Positions 12,491-21,424 of a stretch of DNA of 26,616 bases are shown here, in pieces. Position numbers and translations under genes: made by a program. Position 1 is the first letter of the stretch. Each line of letters starts with the position of its first letter. The notes under the pieces are model-generated. The model was given only the letters and a program-made list of their open reading frames with translations, did no database searches and was not told the origin of the DNA. The DNA is from a virus: positions 1 through 26,616 of the IMG/VR virus record IMGVR_UViG_3300006037_000028. The stretch is one strand, 5' to 3'.

Positions 12491-12949
12491 TCACCTGGGC
12501 CACGCATCGATCAGGGTTTGTCGGTCGCTGGCGAGACTGTCAGCCGCTGCTGCCACTTCTCCAAGCTGAGCCGAGCACTCGCCGAATACGGAAAGGGTGG
12601 CATCGGCTGTGACACGGCAGGCATCGGCGGCAGCGCTGGGCAGCTCACGACGGAGGGCGGCGACGGTGTCGCGCAGGCCGAGAGCAGCCCGGTGAGCAGC
12701 GTCATAGTCAGCGCGGATTTTCTTTTCACGTTCGGTTGCGGCATTTTGGGCCTCGCTCAGCTTGGTCATCAGGGATTGCTCTTTGGTACGGGCGGCCATA
12801 TCGGCGACCAGGGCAGCCTGCAGGCGGATCGCCTTGTCGGCATCCCACTTGTCTTGAACCTGTTCGCGGCCGGTGACACAGCCGGCAACGAAGGTTGCGG
12901 CGAGGAAGGCGAGCACTGCGGCGATCCGGATCAGCGCCCCGGTCAGCAT
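12491..12949 (-). CDS. Rz: i-spanin (Rz-like)
   Basis: A 152-residue inner-membrane spanin. It has a single N-terminal transmembrane helix (IRIAAVLAFLAATFVAGCV), then a long periplasmic coiled coil (ADKAIRLQAALVADMAARTKEQ, SEAQNAATEREKKIRADYDA, LRDTVAALRREL), matching the Rz layout. Together with Rz1 it spans the periplasm and fuses inner and outer membranes at the end of lysis. The start MLTGALI overlaps the endolysin stop by a few bases, and Rz1 is nested within it in another frame. Confidence 0.85.
   Translation of the reverse strand: MLTGALIRIAAVLAFLAATFVAGCVTGREQVQDKWDADKAIRLQAALVADMAARTKEQSLMTKLSEAQNAATEREKKIRADYDAAHRAALGLRDTVAALRRELPSAAADACRVTADATLSVFGECSAQLGEVAAAADSLASDRQTLIDAWPR
12511..12744 (-). 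CDS. Rz1: o-spanin (Rz1-like lipoprotein), nested in Rz
   Basis: A 77-residue protein in a different frame wholly inside Rz. After a basic start (VKRKS) comes a short hydrophobic stretch ending in the lipobox LLSAC (Cys24), then a proline-rich mature part (PSPPSVVSCPALPPMP, QPMPPFPYS) typical of outer-membrane spanins. It is lipid-anchored in the outer membrane and pairs with the Rz C terminus. Full nesting is the lambda-type arrangement. Confidence 0.82.
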   Translation of the reverse strand: MPQPNVKRKSALTMTLLTGLLSACATPSPPSVVSCPALPPMPAVSQPMPPFPYSASARLSLEKWQQRLTVSPATDKP

Positions 12950-13491
12950 CCCAGCACCTTGCGCGCCCGCTCGAAGTAGGCCAGCCGGTCGGCGTAGCCG
13001 TTGAGGCCGCCGTTGATGATGCGGGTGATGGTTTGAAAGCTGCTCGGGCAATCGGCCGTGACGTTCAGGCCGCGAACCCACCAGAACCAGGCGGCCGAGC
13101 GTGCCGCATTGTTCGGCTCTTCGAGCAGCTCGGGTTCCGCAAGCAGGATGTCGCCATCGCCGAACAGCGCCTGGCTGCACTGCCGGTAATTGTGCTTGCC
13201 GGTTATCTGGATCAGGCCGCGCCCCTTGAAGCGCTGCCCATCGCCATCGGCTTCCGGCGTATTGCCGAGGCGGGCAGCCAGCCGGCCGGTGTCGTAGGCA
13301 GCACCGCTGGCCAGCTCGCGCGCATAGCGCAGTTCGGCAGACTCATGCGCCACCTGCGCCAGGAAGGCGGCGATCCGGCGCGGGGTATCGATGCCGAATT
13401 CCGTCATCGCCTCGTTGAGCGCATCAATCCACAGCAGCGCCCGGCTTTTGGCATAAGGCATGATCTTGATGAGCTGGTCGGCGGTAATCAT
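12943..13491 (-). CDS. GH19-type endolysin
   Basis: A 182-residue muralytic enzyme of the chitinase-like glycoside hydrolase family 19. The catalytic helix is QVAHESAELRYARE with the acidic residues, and the substrate-cleft block is RFKGRGLIQITGKHNYRQ; TRIINGGLNGYADRLAYF near the end is also typical. It cuts the glycan strands of peptidoglycan. The ATG at 13491 has GGAG upstream; the longer open frame to 13893 runs through the holin-like gene and is not used. There is no signal peptide, so release depends on the holin. Confidence 0.88.
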   Translation of the reverse strand: MITADQLIKIMPYAKSRALLWIDALNEAMTEFGIDTPRRIAAFLAQVAHESAELRYARELASGAAYDTGRLAARLGNTPEADGDGQRFKGRGLIQITGKHNYRQCSQALFGDGDILLAEPELLEEPNNAARSAAWFWWVRGLNVTADCPSSFQTITRIINGGLNGYADRLAYFERARKVLGC

Positions 13492-13727
13492 GTTTTTCTC
13501 CGGTCGGTAATCGCCAGTACGGCCAGGGCTAGCAGCAGAAGCGGCCCGCCGATCTGTGCGGCATTGAGGGCGACGGCGATGGCGCCGGGCACGGCAACCG
13601 CCCAAAATAGTGCAATGCCAGCGAACTGCCCACGGCAGCCGGTGAAGTCCCGCACATCGAGGCAGGCAATCACGGACAAGGCCTTGTAGAGCACGATGGA
13701 CATGGCGACGAGGTAGATCAGGCTCAT
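13488..13727 (-). CDS. small membrane protein of lysis cassette (holin-like)
   Basis: A 79-residue protein with two or three hydrophobic spans (LIYLVAMSIVLYKALSVIA, FAGIALFWAVAVPGAIAVAL, PLLLLALAVLAI) and a charged end (TDRRKT). It overlaps both the gene before it and the endolysin by four bases. Its size, membrane topology and position fit a holin or antiholin; which of the two membrane genes is the holin cannot be told from sequence. Confidence 0.65.
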   Translation of the reverse strand: MSLIYLVAMSIVLYKALSVIACLDVRDFTGCRGQFAGIALFWAVAVPGAIAVALNAAQIGGPLLLLALAVLAITDRRKT

Positions 13728-14092
13728 TTATTGACACCTCCAACAATGGTCTGCAGACGGGCAATGGCAAGAGGAACGATGGTCGGGCAAGCCGCGCCGA
13801 TGGCGATAGCCATGAGCAGCCGTAGCGGGCTGCCCGTATTCGCCAGCGCGGCTTGGTCGGATGACAACCAGGCGACGGCCACCGGCGATCCATACCCGGC
13901 CATCAGGCTGGAAAGGCCAACGGCAGCGGCCGCCTTGATGCGGTTATCGACTGCCGGCATCCAGATCGAGACAAAGATGGCCGAGCACATGCCGAGCAAT
14001 AGCGCGTCGATTTCCGCTCCGAATAGGCTGCCGGTAATGCCGATGCTGCCGCCGATGATGATGCCGGCCGTGGTTGAATGTGGTTCTGGCAT
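13724..14092 (-). CDS. putative holin
   Basis: A 122-residue membrane protein with several hydrophobic segments (TAGIIIGGSIGITGSLFGAEI, ALLLGMCSAIFVSIWM, AAAVGLSSLMAGYGSPVAVAWL, LLMAIAIGAACPTIVPLAIA). A long, multi-span holin is plausible, forming the lethal inner-membrane holes that free the endolysin. It is the first gene of the lysis cassette, after the last tail gene. Confidence 0.68.
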   Translation of the reverse strand: MPEPHSTTAGIIIGGSIGITGSLFGAEIDALLLGMCSAIFVSIWMPAVDNRIKAAAAVGLSSLMAGYGSPVAVAWLSSDQAALANTGSPLRLLMAIAIGAACPTIVPLAIARLQTIVGGVNK

Positions 14093-14104
14093 GTTTTCTC
14101 CCTA

Positions 14105-15586
14105 TCAAATCCAGCAGACTGGCGTTGTATCCCTGACGACCTGCCCGGTTACCGGGTGTTCGGTGCCGTAGATCGGGCCGGCGGAAAAGCTAGCCGCACT
14201 GATCGTCGAGGCGTCGCTACCGATGACACCGACAGCCTTGTGAAACAGGGTCTGGCGAGCCGAGGAATCGCCCCACACCTTGGGCTCCTGGGAGTACATG
14301 CCATAGACCTTGTTGGAATACCGCCAGCCCAGCGAATCCCCGTAGGTATTGTTATTGGCGTTCGGCCCCAGCACGCCGTAATGGGTCAATGAGCCGTAAC
14401 TGGTGCCGACGATCATCTGCTCGGCCCCGGTGACAGTTGTTGATCCGCCCCCCAATGAATAAGTCGTACTGGATGTGACGGGGAAAACTGCGCCGTCTGG
14501 CGTTGTAAAGACCCCTGATGCCGTGGCAGAGATCGTCATCGAACGGGTATCGATGGCCGTCCCGTTGGCTTTCAGCTCGCAGGTAATCTGTACCTGCGAA
14601 CTACTGCTGACCGTGTACTGATACAGATCCGGCAAGGGGACGGGAACCGCCGAGATGTCACCAGTCCCCGTGTAAAGCTCCCGGCAGTGCATGGTGATGA
14701 CCTCAGTGGTGGCGCCTGAGTAGCGAGCACCGATAAGGTATTCGATAGTACTTGAGTCATTTTGTGATTCGCAAAATGAGCGCGTACCGGCCAGCATGCC
14801 GTCTGGCCAAAGGTTTCCGGCCACACTGATGTAGGTGATTGTATGGCTAGGATACGCGCCGGTGGCAGAGGCGATTTTCCAGTGTTGATCGATAACGGAA
14901 GTCGGTGCGGCGAGCGCTGTGCGATCAGTGATCTTGGTCAGGGTGGCTGTCGCCGCCGGCGGCGTCCCGCTTATCGACAGCTCGAATATACCCAACACAC
15001 CGCGCTCGTATCCGGCGTCGTAGAGCGCAATCAGCGACTTTGCGCCGTCCGTTGAAACGTCCTCGAAATCGATCTTGGTCCGGTAGATGTCCGGTGTATA
15101 GGGCGTCGGGGTGGCACAGGTAGCGGTGAGCGTGGCCAGCGTCTGGGTGACGGGCGCTGCGGCCTCGTCAAAATCCCCGAAGCTGTGGAAGGTCACGTCG
15201 ATAGTCAGTGTTCCGGTAGTGCCGGCAAAAGCATAATTCTTGACTGTGTCGACCTTCCACGGCGTGCCATCCGGGGCGATGTAAATAGGGCCGCCGAGGT
15301 CTCGGCCGTAGAGCCGCATCGTCGATCCGGACATAATTGCGTAATTGAGCCAGGTGCGGCCGGCGGCATTGTCGGCGGCGTCATTGCTGGTGGCAGCAAC
15401 GCCCGGCTTTGCCAGCTTGTAGCTGGCGCCGTAGGGCTGATACAGGCTGCCATTCGGCGGCACGCCCGGGCAAGTAAATGCCGGCCCGGCGGGTGGTGTG
15501 ACCTGGTTTGTCGCGGCACGCCACAGGCCATGCCAGGGATCGCCGAACTTGACGACCTCGTCGAGGAAAAACGATTCGCCGCTCAT
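14105..15586 (-). CDS. tail-associated structural protein
   Basis: A 493-residue protein rich in Ser, Thr, Gly and Ala, with long beta-type stretches, as in distal tail proteins. Two blocks stand out: WHGLWRAATNQVTPPAGPAF near the start and TEHPVTGQVVRDTTPVCW at the end. No enzymatic motif is visible. It is the last and among the longest of the tail-tip genes before lysis, a place that often holds host-recognition or tail-tip proteins. No variable repeat like those at 4.4-5.9 kb was found in it. Confidence 0.65.
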   Translation of the reverse strand: MSGESFFLDEVVKFGDPWHGLWRAATNQVTPPAGPAFTCPGVPPNGSLYQPYGASYKLAKPGVAATSNDAADNAAGRTWLNYAIMSGSTMRLYGRDLGGPIYIAPDGTPWKVDTVKNYAFAGTTGTLTIDVTFHSFGDFDEAAAPVTQTLATLTATCATPTPYTPDIYRTKIDFEDVSTDGAKSLIALYDAGYERGVLGIFELSISGTPPAATATLTKITDRTALAAPTSVIDQHWKIASATGAYPSHTITYISVAGNLWPDGMLAGTRSFCESQNDSSTIEYLIGARYSGATTEVITMHCRELYTGTGDISAVPVPLPDLYQYTVSSSSQVQITCELKANGTAIDTRSMTISATASGVFTTPDGAVFPVTSSTTYSLGGGSTTVTGAEQMIVGTSYGSLTHYGVLGPNANNNTYGDSLGWRYSNKVYGMYSQEPKVWGDSSARQTLFHKAVGVIGSDASTISAASFSAGPIYGTEHPVTGQVVRDTTPVCWI

Positions 15587-15906
15587 GGCGGACTCTTGAA
15601 CTCGATCTGCACGGGATCACCGTTGGCGTCGAGGAAATCCACCGTTTTGACGGGCTTTATTCGGAACGCGAGAATGCCGTCGGTACTGACCAGCACTTTC
15701 TCGGTGTGCCAGGTACGGGCGGCATAGCTGGCCTCGACCAGCGGCGAGGCGATGCCACCACCGCTGGCTGGCTTGCCGTTGTTGTTGAGCGCGGCGGATT
15801 TCGCGGCGCCGGCTGTAGCCCGATTTTTCATGGGCTCGACGGGCTTGGCGGCGGCGCTGGCCTCTTCGGTCAGGCGGCGCAGTGCCTCGGTCAGGTCTTT
15901 GCTCAT
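15583..15906 (-). CDS. small tail-region protein
   Basis: A 107-residue protein. The N-terminal 60 residues are Ala/Lys-rich and likely flexible (EALRRLTEEASAAAKPVEP); the C-terminal part is beta-like (TWHTEKVLVSTDGILAFRI, VKTVDFLDANGDPVQIEF). It overlaps its neighbours by four bases on both sides, so it is part of the tail operon. The function is unknown. Confidence 0.6.
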   Translation of the reverse strand: MSKDLTEALRRLTEEASAAAKPVEPMKNRATAGAAKSAALNNNGKPASGGGIASPLVEASYAARTWHTEKVLVSTDGILAFRIKPVKTVDFLDANGDPVQIEFKSPP

Positions 15907-16319
15907 GTCTCGATCAGCTCATTGGTGGTCAGGCCGAGGTCGTTGTAGACGCCGACGACATGCAGGCTATCGAGCACGCGCATGTGTATGGGGATAGCGT
16001 TGGCGACCCCGCTCAACACCGTCGCCGGCAAAGCCAGTGCAGCGCCCGGTGTAGCCGACGACAGCCCCGCCGCCGACAGCGCCAGTCGCAGGGTGCTGGC
16101 TGGCAGTCCGGCAGCCGGAGCAGCATCGGTTGGAGAAACGGTAATGGCGGCAACGCCGGGCGAACTGTTGGCGCGGCATGTCTTGCCCGGCAGTGGGCTG
16201 CCGAAGTAGATAACCTTGTCGGCCGCAGCCGGGGCCAGATGGTCCTGCACGAATGCCAGGCGCGAACCCAGGCGGGTGGTCAGGGCTGGGTCGGCGTAGA
16301 AGCCGAAGCTCAGGGCCAT
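15903..16319 (-). CDS. tail-region structural protein
   Basis: A 138-residue protein MALSFGFYADPALTTRLGSR... It is low in charged residues and rich in Ala, Pro and Ser, which suggests a beta-sandwich virion component. It ends VGVYNDLGLTTNELIET. No recognised family. It is in the tail operon between the 614-residue tip protein and the 107-residue protein. Confidence 0.6.
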   Translation of the reverse strand: MALSFGFYADPALTTRLGSRLAFVQDHLAPAAADKVIYFGSPLPGKTCRANSSPGVAAITVSPTDAAPAAGLPASTLRLALSAAGLSSATPGAALALPATVLSGVANAIPIHMRVLDSLHVVGVYNDLGLTTNELIET

Positions 16320-16326
16320 GGCGACC

Positions 16327-18171
16327 TCAGAAAGTCACGGCCAGCGCGCCGCCGGCAATGGACCACGTTGCTGAAATGGTGCCGGCCTGCTCCAGGGCGT
16401 CGCGGTGGGTCTGATCGATGGCGGGCATGATCACGCGGAATTGCTCCTGGTAAGTGGGCGCGGTCGGGTCGTAGCTGTTGGCTGTCGGCAGCACGTTGCA
16501 AAGGAATCCGATCAGCGTGTCAGGGTCGGGTGTGCGGGGCGTATCGGCCCGGCCACCAACGTGGTTTGCCAGGGCGACCGGCGTCGCGATGTGGGCAACA
16601 ACCCCGGTCGGGGCCACGGCCGAAGCCGTGACGGCGGTGCTGCTGCCAATGCTCTCCGGCAGGGCCAGCACAAAGGATGTCTCGGCATCGGCACTGTCGA
16701 GATCAAGCATGTGCTCCAGATCCACGACCTGCCCCGTCGCACTGACGCCCTGCGCTGCAATGGCGAGCACGGCGCCGATTTCCCAGCGCGGATCGATCGG
16801 GCGGGCGAAAGACACGCTGCGATTGCGCAGCGCCCGGGCTACCTTGCGCACGACCTTGCCGACCATGTGCGTGGTGGCGGCATCGATGTCGGCATGCACG
16901 ATGTCGGCCCAGTAATCGCCGCCACCGTTGGCGCCGGGGTGCGGCGGTAACAGACCCTCATAGCCGGTCGGCGGCACGGCCACAGTTGGTGCATTGCTGG
17001 CCCAGATGCCAATATCCGCTTCGGCCGTTGGCGTGGTTTCCCACTCGCCGCCGTCAAACTCACTGCTCAGCGCCTCGTTGATGGTCTCGGTGCGCTCGGA
17101 GCCACCGGGCAAGGTGATCGTGTAGGTGTAAGCGGTCTCGACGTTTTGATACCATCGGCGGTACAGCGTGCAGTTCACCGAGTCGGCCAGGAATGGAGCG
17201 TTTTCGTAGGAGACGATGTAGGTGATGGTGGCCGGTCCGACGATCACGGGATACGTGCCCGGCGTCGGCGAGACGACATTGATTTCGCCCTTTGCCTGCC
17301 AGCCTGAGACGCCGGACAGCGCCTGCTTGACAGCGGCTTTCGTGGCCCAGTTCACGCCGTGCACGACAAAATCGGTATAGGTCAGGCGCGACCAGGTCAC
17401 GGCGCGCTCGATCTGGTGCAGGCGTGGGTGGCGGTGCTTGAGCGTGGCCGTGAAGGTACCCGGCAGATCGGCCGGCCAGGTTTGACTGATCGATACCGAC
17501 TCGTCAAAGACATCGCCGACGCCGAAGCTGGCGGCAGGGGCGCCAATAGCCCATGGAATCGCGCGCCACAGGCCGGCGCTATCGATGGCAACCGCGCCAG
17601 CCATGCTATCGAGCAAGGTGGCGAAATATCCAATGGGGTCCGGGTCGGTCGCATCCCAGGCGTAGAGCTTGGGCGCCGGGAAAGCCAGGCCACCGAACAG
17701 CGCCTCAACCTCGGCCGCCGACTTGCAGGCAGCAATCCGGGCCTGATATCCGTCGCGGCAGGCGATCTCGACCGTGTGCGATGTCATCTCAACCGGGGCG
17801 CGCTCGACGGTGCCCGCAAAGAGCTGGTAATAAGCCAGGGCGCCCGCCCGCTCCAGAGTGACCCCGATGGTGATCGGCTGGCCGGCCAGCGTGAACAAAT
17901 CGCTGGCCGCCACCGGCTGGTAAGACAGCGATGCAACGCGCGCCGAATCCTCGGCGGCGCTGATCTTGATCTGGCCCGACAAGCGCGCCGAGATATCCAC
18001 CCCGCCAAGCACGACAACCGGCAGCCAGTGCAGCCCCCCCGGGGCCGTCAGAAAGACATCCGGATTGACGACGGCGACCTGAATGCCGAGCGTGGCATAG
18101 CCGATTTCCGGTGCAGCAGATGCCGCCCCGGAATCAAACGACGCGTCGAAGGATGCGTCAAAAGCGCCCAT
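16327..18171 (-). CDS. tail tip / hub-like protein
   Basis: A 614-residue protein. It begins with a small repeat (FDASFDASFD), followed by a beta-rich domain (WLPVVVLGGVDISARLSGQI, ISAAEDSARVASLSYQPV, FAGTVERAPVEMTSHTVEIAC) that resembles the N-terminal region of baseplate-hub/tail-tip proteins, where the D...G and ARD-type turns set the first barrel. The size and position after the tape measure support a distal tail role. I do not see a lysozyme or peptidase motif. Confidence 0.65.
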   Translation of the reverse strand: MGAFDASFDASFDSGAASAAPEIGYATLGIQVAVVNPDVFLTAPGGLHWLPVVVLGGVDISARLSGQIKISAAEDSARVASLSYQPVAASDLFTLAGQPITIGVTLERAGALAYYQLFAGTVERAPVEMTSHTVEIACRDGYQARIAACKSAAEVEALFGGLAFPAPKLYAWDATDPDPIGYFATLLDSMAGAVAIDSAGLWRAIPWAIGAPAASFGVGDVFDESVSISQTWPADLPGTFTATLKHRHPRLHQIERAVTWSRLTYTDFVVHGVNWATKAAVKQALSGVSGWQAKGEINVVSPTPGTYPVIVGPATITYIVSYENAPFLADSVNCTLYRRWYQNVETAYTYTITLPGGSERTETINEALSSEFDGGEWETTPTAEADIGIWASNAPTVAVPPTGYEGLLPPHPGANGGGDYWADIVHADIDAATTHMVGKVVRKVARALRNRSVSFARPIDPRWEIGAVLAIAAQGVSATGQVVDLEHMLDLDSADAETSFVLALPESIGSSTAVTASAVAPTGVVAHIATPVALANHVGGRADTPRTPDPDTLIGFLCNVLPTANSYDPTAPTYQEQFRVIMPAIDQTHRDALEQAGTISATWSIAGGALAVTF

Positions 18172-18608
18172 TATTCGACGTGGCCCATGACCAGGATTCG
18201 TACAGTCATGTTGCTGGTCGGGTTGGCCAGCGTGCCGCTGGTGTTGTAAAAATTAATCGAGACGCTGCCGTAATTGCTGCTGGCGAAGTAGGTCCATCCG
18301 GCCGGCAAGCCGGAAATGCTGACCGAGCCAATTTCTGTCACCACCATGCTGCCAGCACGCACGGCATAGGCACTGGTATCGACTGTGGCCTCCCATTGGC
18401 CGGTGCCCGTCCTTGCAAACTGACTCACCATCGGGCGAATCGTCGTGTGCGAGGTTACCGAGCCGCTGACCTGCCAATCGAATCCGATCACATTGACCGT
18501 AAACAGACTGCCCACCTCCAGCACATGCGGTTCATCCCAGTCCGCGCCGCCGACTTTGCCGGCATCGGTATTCGCTTCGCCGGATACTTTTTCATGCGTC
18601 AAAATCAT
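18171..18608 (-). CDS. small tail protein
   Basis: A 145-residue beta-rich protein. Blocks include HVLEVGSLFTVNVIGFDWQV, TVDTSAYAVRAGSMVVTEIG and NMTVRILVMGH. It is probably a tail-tip adaptor. The ATG at 18608 is preferred over a GTG three bases upstream because GAGG then stands seven bases away; it overlaps the upstream stop (TGATG). Its stop overlaps the next start (TAATG). Confidence 0.6.
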   Translation of the reverse strand: MILTHEKVSGEANTDAGKVGGADWDEPHVLEVGSLFTVNVIGFDWQVSGSVTSHTTIRPMVSQFARTGTGQWEATVDTSAYAVRAGSMVVTEIGSVSISGLPAGWTYFASSNYGSVSINFYNTSGTLANPTSNMTVRILVMGHVE

Positions 18609-19048
18609 CACGCTACCTCGCAGGTTAATTCCCAGGCCGGGGCATTGCTGCGGCCATGGCGCTGGCTGGGGGGTTCGGCGATCACGGTCATCTTGATGTA
18701 GACGTAACGCGTTGAAACGCCGGCCTGATCGATGACGGTGTGCTCGGCATACGGCGCTGCGCGGGCGACCCAGCCGGGCGGCAAGGATTCGCCAACCTGC
18801 AGGGCAACCGGCATTGGCAGCTCGATCTCGAATGGCTGGTCATAGTTGATGGCGTTGAGCGCAGCCGGAACCCAGCCACCGGCGGAAATCGCAATCCGCC
18901 ACTTGCGCCAGTGCGTCAATTTGAAAGCGGCGCCATTACTCATGCGGCGCAGGGTTGAGCCACCGATCGGCTCGATGGTCTGCTCGTAATCGAGCCAGCC
19001 GATCGTGGAAAGCGTGACACCGGCAATGACAAGGGTCGGCAGACTCAT
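18608..19048 (-). CDS. minor tail protein (tail-tip adaptor)
   Basis: A 146-residue beta-rich protein starting MSLPTLVIAGVTLSTIGWLD. The first part (DYEQTIEPIGGSTLRRMSNGA) and the Trp-rich middle (KLTHWRKWRIAISAGGWVP) look like a distal tail adaptor domain. Its location directly after the tape measure agrees with that reading. Four-base overlaps join it to both neighbours. Confidence 0.62.
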   Translation of the reverse strand: MSLPTLVIAGVTLSTIGWLDYEQTIEPIGGSTLRRMSNGAAFKLTHWRKWRIAISAGGWVPAALNAINYDQPFEIELPMPVALQVGESLPPGWVARAAPYAEHTVIDQAGVSTRYVYIKMTVIAEPPSQRHGRSNAPAWELTCEVA

Positions 19049-21258
19049 GGCCGCCTCCCGAACTGCATCCGGGCACGATCAAAGACCCGCAGGATCTCGT
19101 CGGCGGAATCCCGGCTGGCCTCGGCATTGATGCGACCGAGCTTGCCGAAATCGAGCACCAGCGGTGTTTTACTGTCGGCGCCAGGCGCACTGCCAGAGGC
19201 CGAGGCCAGGCTGGGCAAGGACAGATTGCCGACCAGCCCGCCGGCTGAGTAGCCGGGCAGCACCTTGTTGCCATACTTGCGCAGGGCTTCGAGAAATGGG
19301 ATAACACCGCGCTGAGCGGTGATCTGTGAGGGTGTGACGTATTCCTGCCGGTGCACGATGCCGGCCGGCTCATACTTTCCGCCCCAGCCAGTCCAGCCGC
19401 CGCCGGCGAAACTGCCGGACGCCCCGGACGACGCCGGAGCCGGGGCGGCTTCGCCCTGCTGCGGAACCATCTTGATCGGCATCACGGCGCCTTCGCCGAT
19501 CTGCTTTTTGAGGGTAGCGATCTCGCCTTCCAGCTTTGTGATATCTGACTTGATTTCGAAGGCGGCAGCGGCCGTGTTGAGTTCTTTCAGCTTAGCCTCG
19601 ACGGTGGTCAGGTTGGCCATCTGGGTATCAGCGCGCTGTTGCATCTCGGTCGCTTCGGCCTGCTTGGCTTTGGCCTGGGTTTCCAGCGCCTTGGCCTGCT
19701 GCTCGGCGATGCCTTGCATGAGGCCGGCATCGCCGGACTTTTCGGCAAAGGCCTGAGCCCGGTCAAGGTATTCGCTGGCCTGCTGCTGGTACTGCTCCAT
19801 CTGTGCCAGGCGGCCGTCGAGCTTGGCGGCGCCGGCAGCGGCGGCATAGTAACGGCCCTGGTCGAACATGCTTTGCGCCTGCTGCCCGACGGCAGCGGCC
19901 TTGTCTTCTGGCGACAGGCCTTCCATGCCCATCTCGGTCGCCTTGTCGGCTGCCGTGGTGCGCACCTTGCGGGCCTGCTCGAAGAGCTTCTTCGATTCGT
20001 CGGCAGCTTTGACGGCGTCGTTTTTCGAGGCCTCATAGGCAGTGCGCAGGGCATCGCGCAGGCGCTCGGCATCCTTGATGCGGGCGTCGTTGAGTTCCTT
20101 GTCTGATTTCAGGATGTCACCGGAGGCTTTGCCGGCAGCGATGGCACGCAACTGCTCAAGCTCTTTTTGCTTTGCGGCAAGGTTCGTGGCCATGGTGGCG
20201 CGCTTGCTGTCGGAAATTCCCTGCTCGACTTCGAGCCGTTTGGCCTGGTCCTTGTAGTAGCCGACCAGCTTTTCCTGTGCGGCGATTTGCTTTTCGATAC
20301 CCGAGGTGTCAATCGATCCGCCATCGGATAGATTCTGCTTTTGCGCGGCGGCCATCTCGGCTTTGAGTTTCGCCAGATCGGCCGAGGCCTTCTTGAGTTT
20401 TTCCACCGGGTCGGCGCCTGGCGCATCGGTTCCCAGGCCGAGCATTTGCCAAAAAGACAGCTTGTTGCTTGCGGCATCCATGAGTTGCCCCATGAATTTA
20501 TTCATGACCGGAATCAGTCCGTTGCCGATAGTCTTGCCGAGCGACGAGGCCAGCGCCGCCATGCGATCGAGGTTGTCATTGAATTCAGCGCCAGCCTTGG
20601 CTTGATCTCCCGACATGACCAGCCCGAGGCGCTCGGCTTCATCACCCAGGGCTTTCAAACCATCCTTGCCCTGGTTGAGCAACGGGATCAGTTCGACGCC
20701 TATCTTCTTGCCGAAAAATTCGGTTGCCAGGGCGGTCTTTTCGGCGCCATCGGGCAGCGTCGTGAATACGTCGGCCAGATCGCCGAGGACATCGATGGTC
20801 GAGCGCACCGAGCCGTCGGCATTGCGGACGGCGATACCGTAGCGCTCGAATAGCTTGCTGCTCTCTTCGGCCCCACCGGCAGCGCCGACCATGAGGTTGG
20901 ACAGGACGGCCAGACCCTTGCCCAGTGCCTCATTCGTGGTGTCGCTCATCTTCGCAGCGAACTGCAGCTTAGCGAGATCCTCGACGGCGACGCCGGTGCG
21001 CTGGCTCATGTTGTCGAGCTGGTCGCCATAGTCGGCAGCCGACTTGGTAACCGCCCACAATGCTGCGGCGGCAGCCGTCGCCAATAGGCCAATGCCGGCC
21101 ATGCCGGCCATGCCGGAGAATGACAGCCCCTTGGCGCTAGCCGCTTCCAGCGCGCCCATTTGCACCTGCAGCTTGCCCAGGGCGCCTTGCGCGATGCCGG
21201 CCGCTTTGACAACGCCACTGGCGTCGCCATCGATGATTACTTTGGTCGGGTTAGCCAT
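19045..21258 (-). CDS. tail tape measure protein
   Basis: A 737-residue protein that sets the tail length and passes through the tube during assembly. The N-terminal hydrophobic stretch (MAGMAGIGLLATAAAAALWAV) and the tape-measure core (DQLDNMSQRTGVAVEDLAKL, TEFFGKKIGVELIPLLNQG) are typical. From about 270 to 600 there are long Lys/Glu/Gln coiled coils; Gly/Pro-rich and C-terminal parts follow (GGWTGWGGKYEPAGIVHRQE, GYSAGGLVGN). Its ATG overlaps the end of the GT frameshift extension, as in lambda-type chaperone/tape-measure pairs. Confidence 0.9.
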   Translation of the reverse strand: MANPTKVIIDGDASGVVKAAGIAQGALGKLQVQMGALEAASAKGLSFSGMAGMAGIGLLATAAAAALWAVTKSAADYGDQLDNMSQRTGVAVEDLAKLQFAAKMSDTTNEALGKGLAVLSNLMVGAAGGAEESSKLFERYGIAVRNADGSVRSTIDVLGDLADVFTTLPDGAEKTALATEFFGKKIGVELIPLLNQGKDGLKALGDEAERLGLVMSGDQAKAGAEFNDNLDRMAALASSLGKTIGNGLIPVMNKFMGQLMDAASNKLSFWQMLGLGTDAPGADPVEKLKKASADLAKLKAEMAAAQKQNLSDGGSIDTSGIEKQIAAQEKLVGYYKDQAKRLEVEQGISDSKRATMATNLAAKQKELEQLRAIAAGKASGDILKSDKELNDARIKDAERLRDALRTAYEASKNDAVKAADESKKLFEQARKVRTTAADKATEMGMEGLSPEDKAAAVGQQAQSMFDQGRYYAAAAGAAKLDGRLAQMEQYQQQASEYLDRAQAFAEKSGDAGLMQGIAEQQAKALETQAKAKQAEATEMQQRADTQMANLTTVEAKLKELNTAAAAFEIKSDITKLEGEIATLKKQIGEGAVMPIKMVPQQGEAAPAPASSGASGSFAGGGWTGWGGKYEPAGIVHRQEYVTPSQITAQRGVIPFLEALRKYGNKVLPGYSAGGLVGNLSLPSLASASGSAPGADSKTPLVLDFGKLGRINAEASRDSADEILRVFDRARMQFGRRP

Positions 21259-21424
21259 CGGTCAATACTTTCAGGGCGGCGAGGTAGAGGCCCATGGGAT
21301 AGCTCAGGACGTTGGGGTGGCCTCGCCCGGCGACGGCGGCAAGGGTATGGTCAAATTCAGCGAGTCGATTTCGGCTTGAATGGCCCGGGAGACGCTGACC
21401 AGCGCCTCCCGAGTCCTGAAAAAA
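21251..21424 (-). CDS. GT-type frameshift extension of tail chaperone
   Basis: A -1 frame reading past the chaperone stop. The minus strand has the canonical slippery heptamer TTTTTTC at 21424-21418, in phase with the codons CAT TTT TTC of the upstream gene. After a -1 shift the frame stays open to TAA at 21251-21253, ending with LAEFDHTLAAVAGRGHP, then a segment LSYPMGLYLAALKVLTDG with good protein character. The tape-measure ATG lies 5 bases inside this end. The layout is that of lambda G/GT. The exact slip site is inferred; only the last 36 or so residues look strongly coding. Confidence 0.7.
   Translation of the reverse strand, partial: FFQDSGGAGQRLPGHSSRNRLAEFDHTLAAVAGRGHPNVLSYPMGLYLAALKVLTDG

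Noticed and set aside
12895-13689. A 264-codon plus-strand frame opposite the endolysin
   Set aside because: Shadow frame of the clear GH19 endolysin and Rz genes; no ribosome site or domain.
21090-21118. Short tandem repeat of ATGCCGGCC
   Set aside because: It encodes MAGMAGIG in the tape-measure hydrophobic helix; a small coding repeat with no sign of wider structure.
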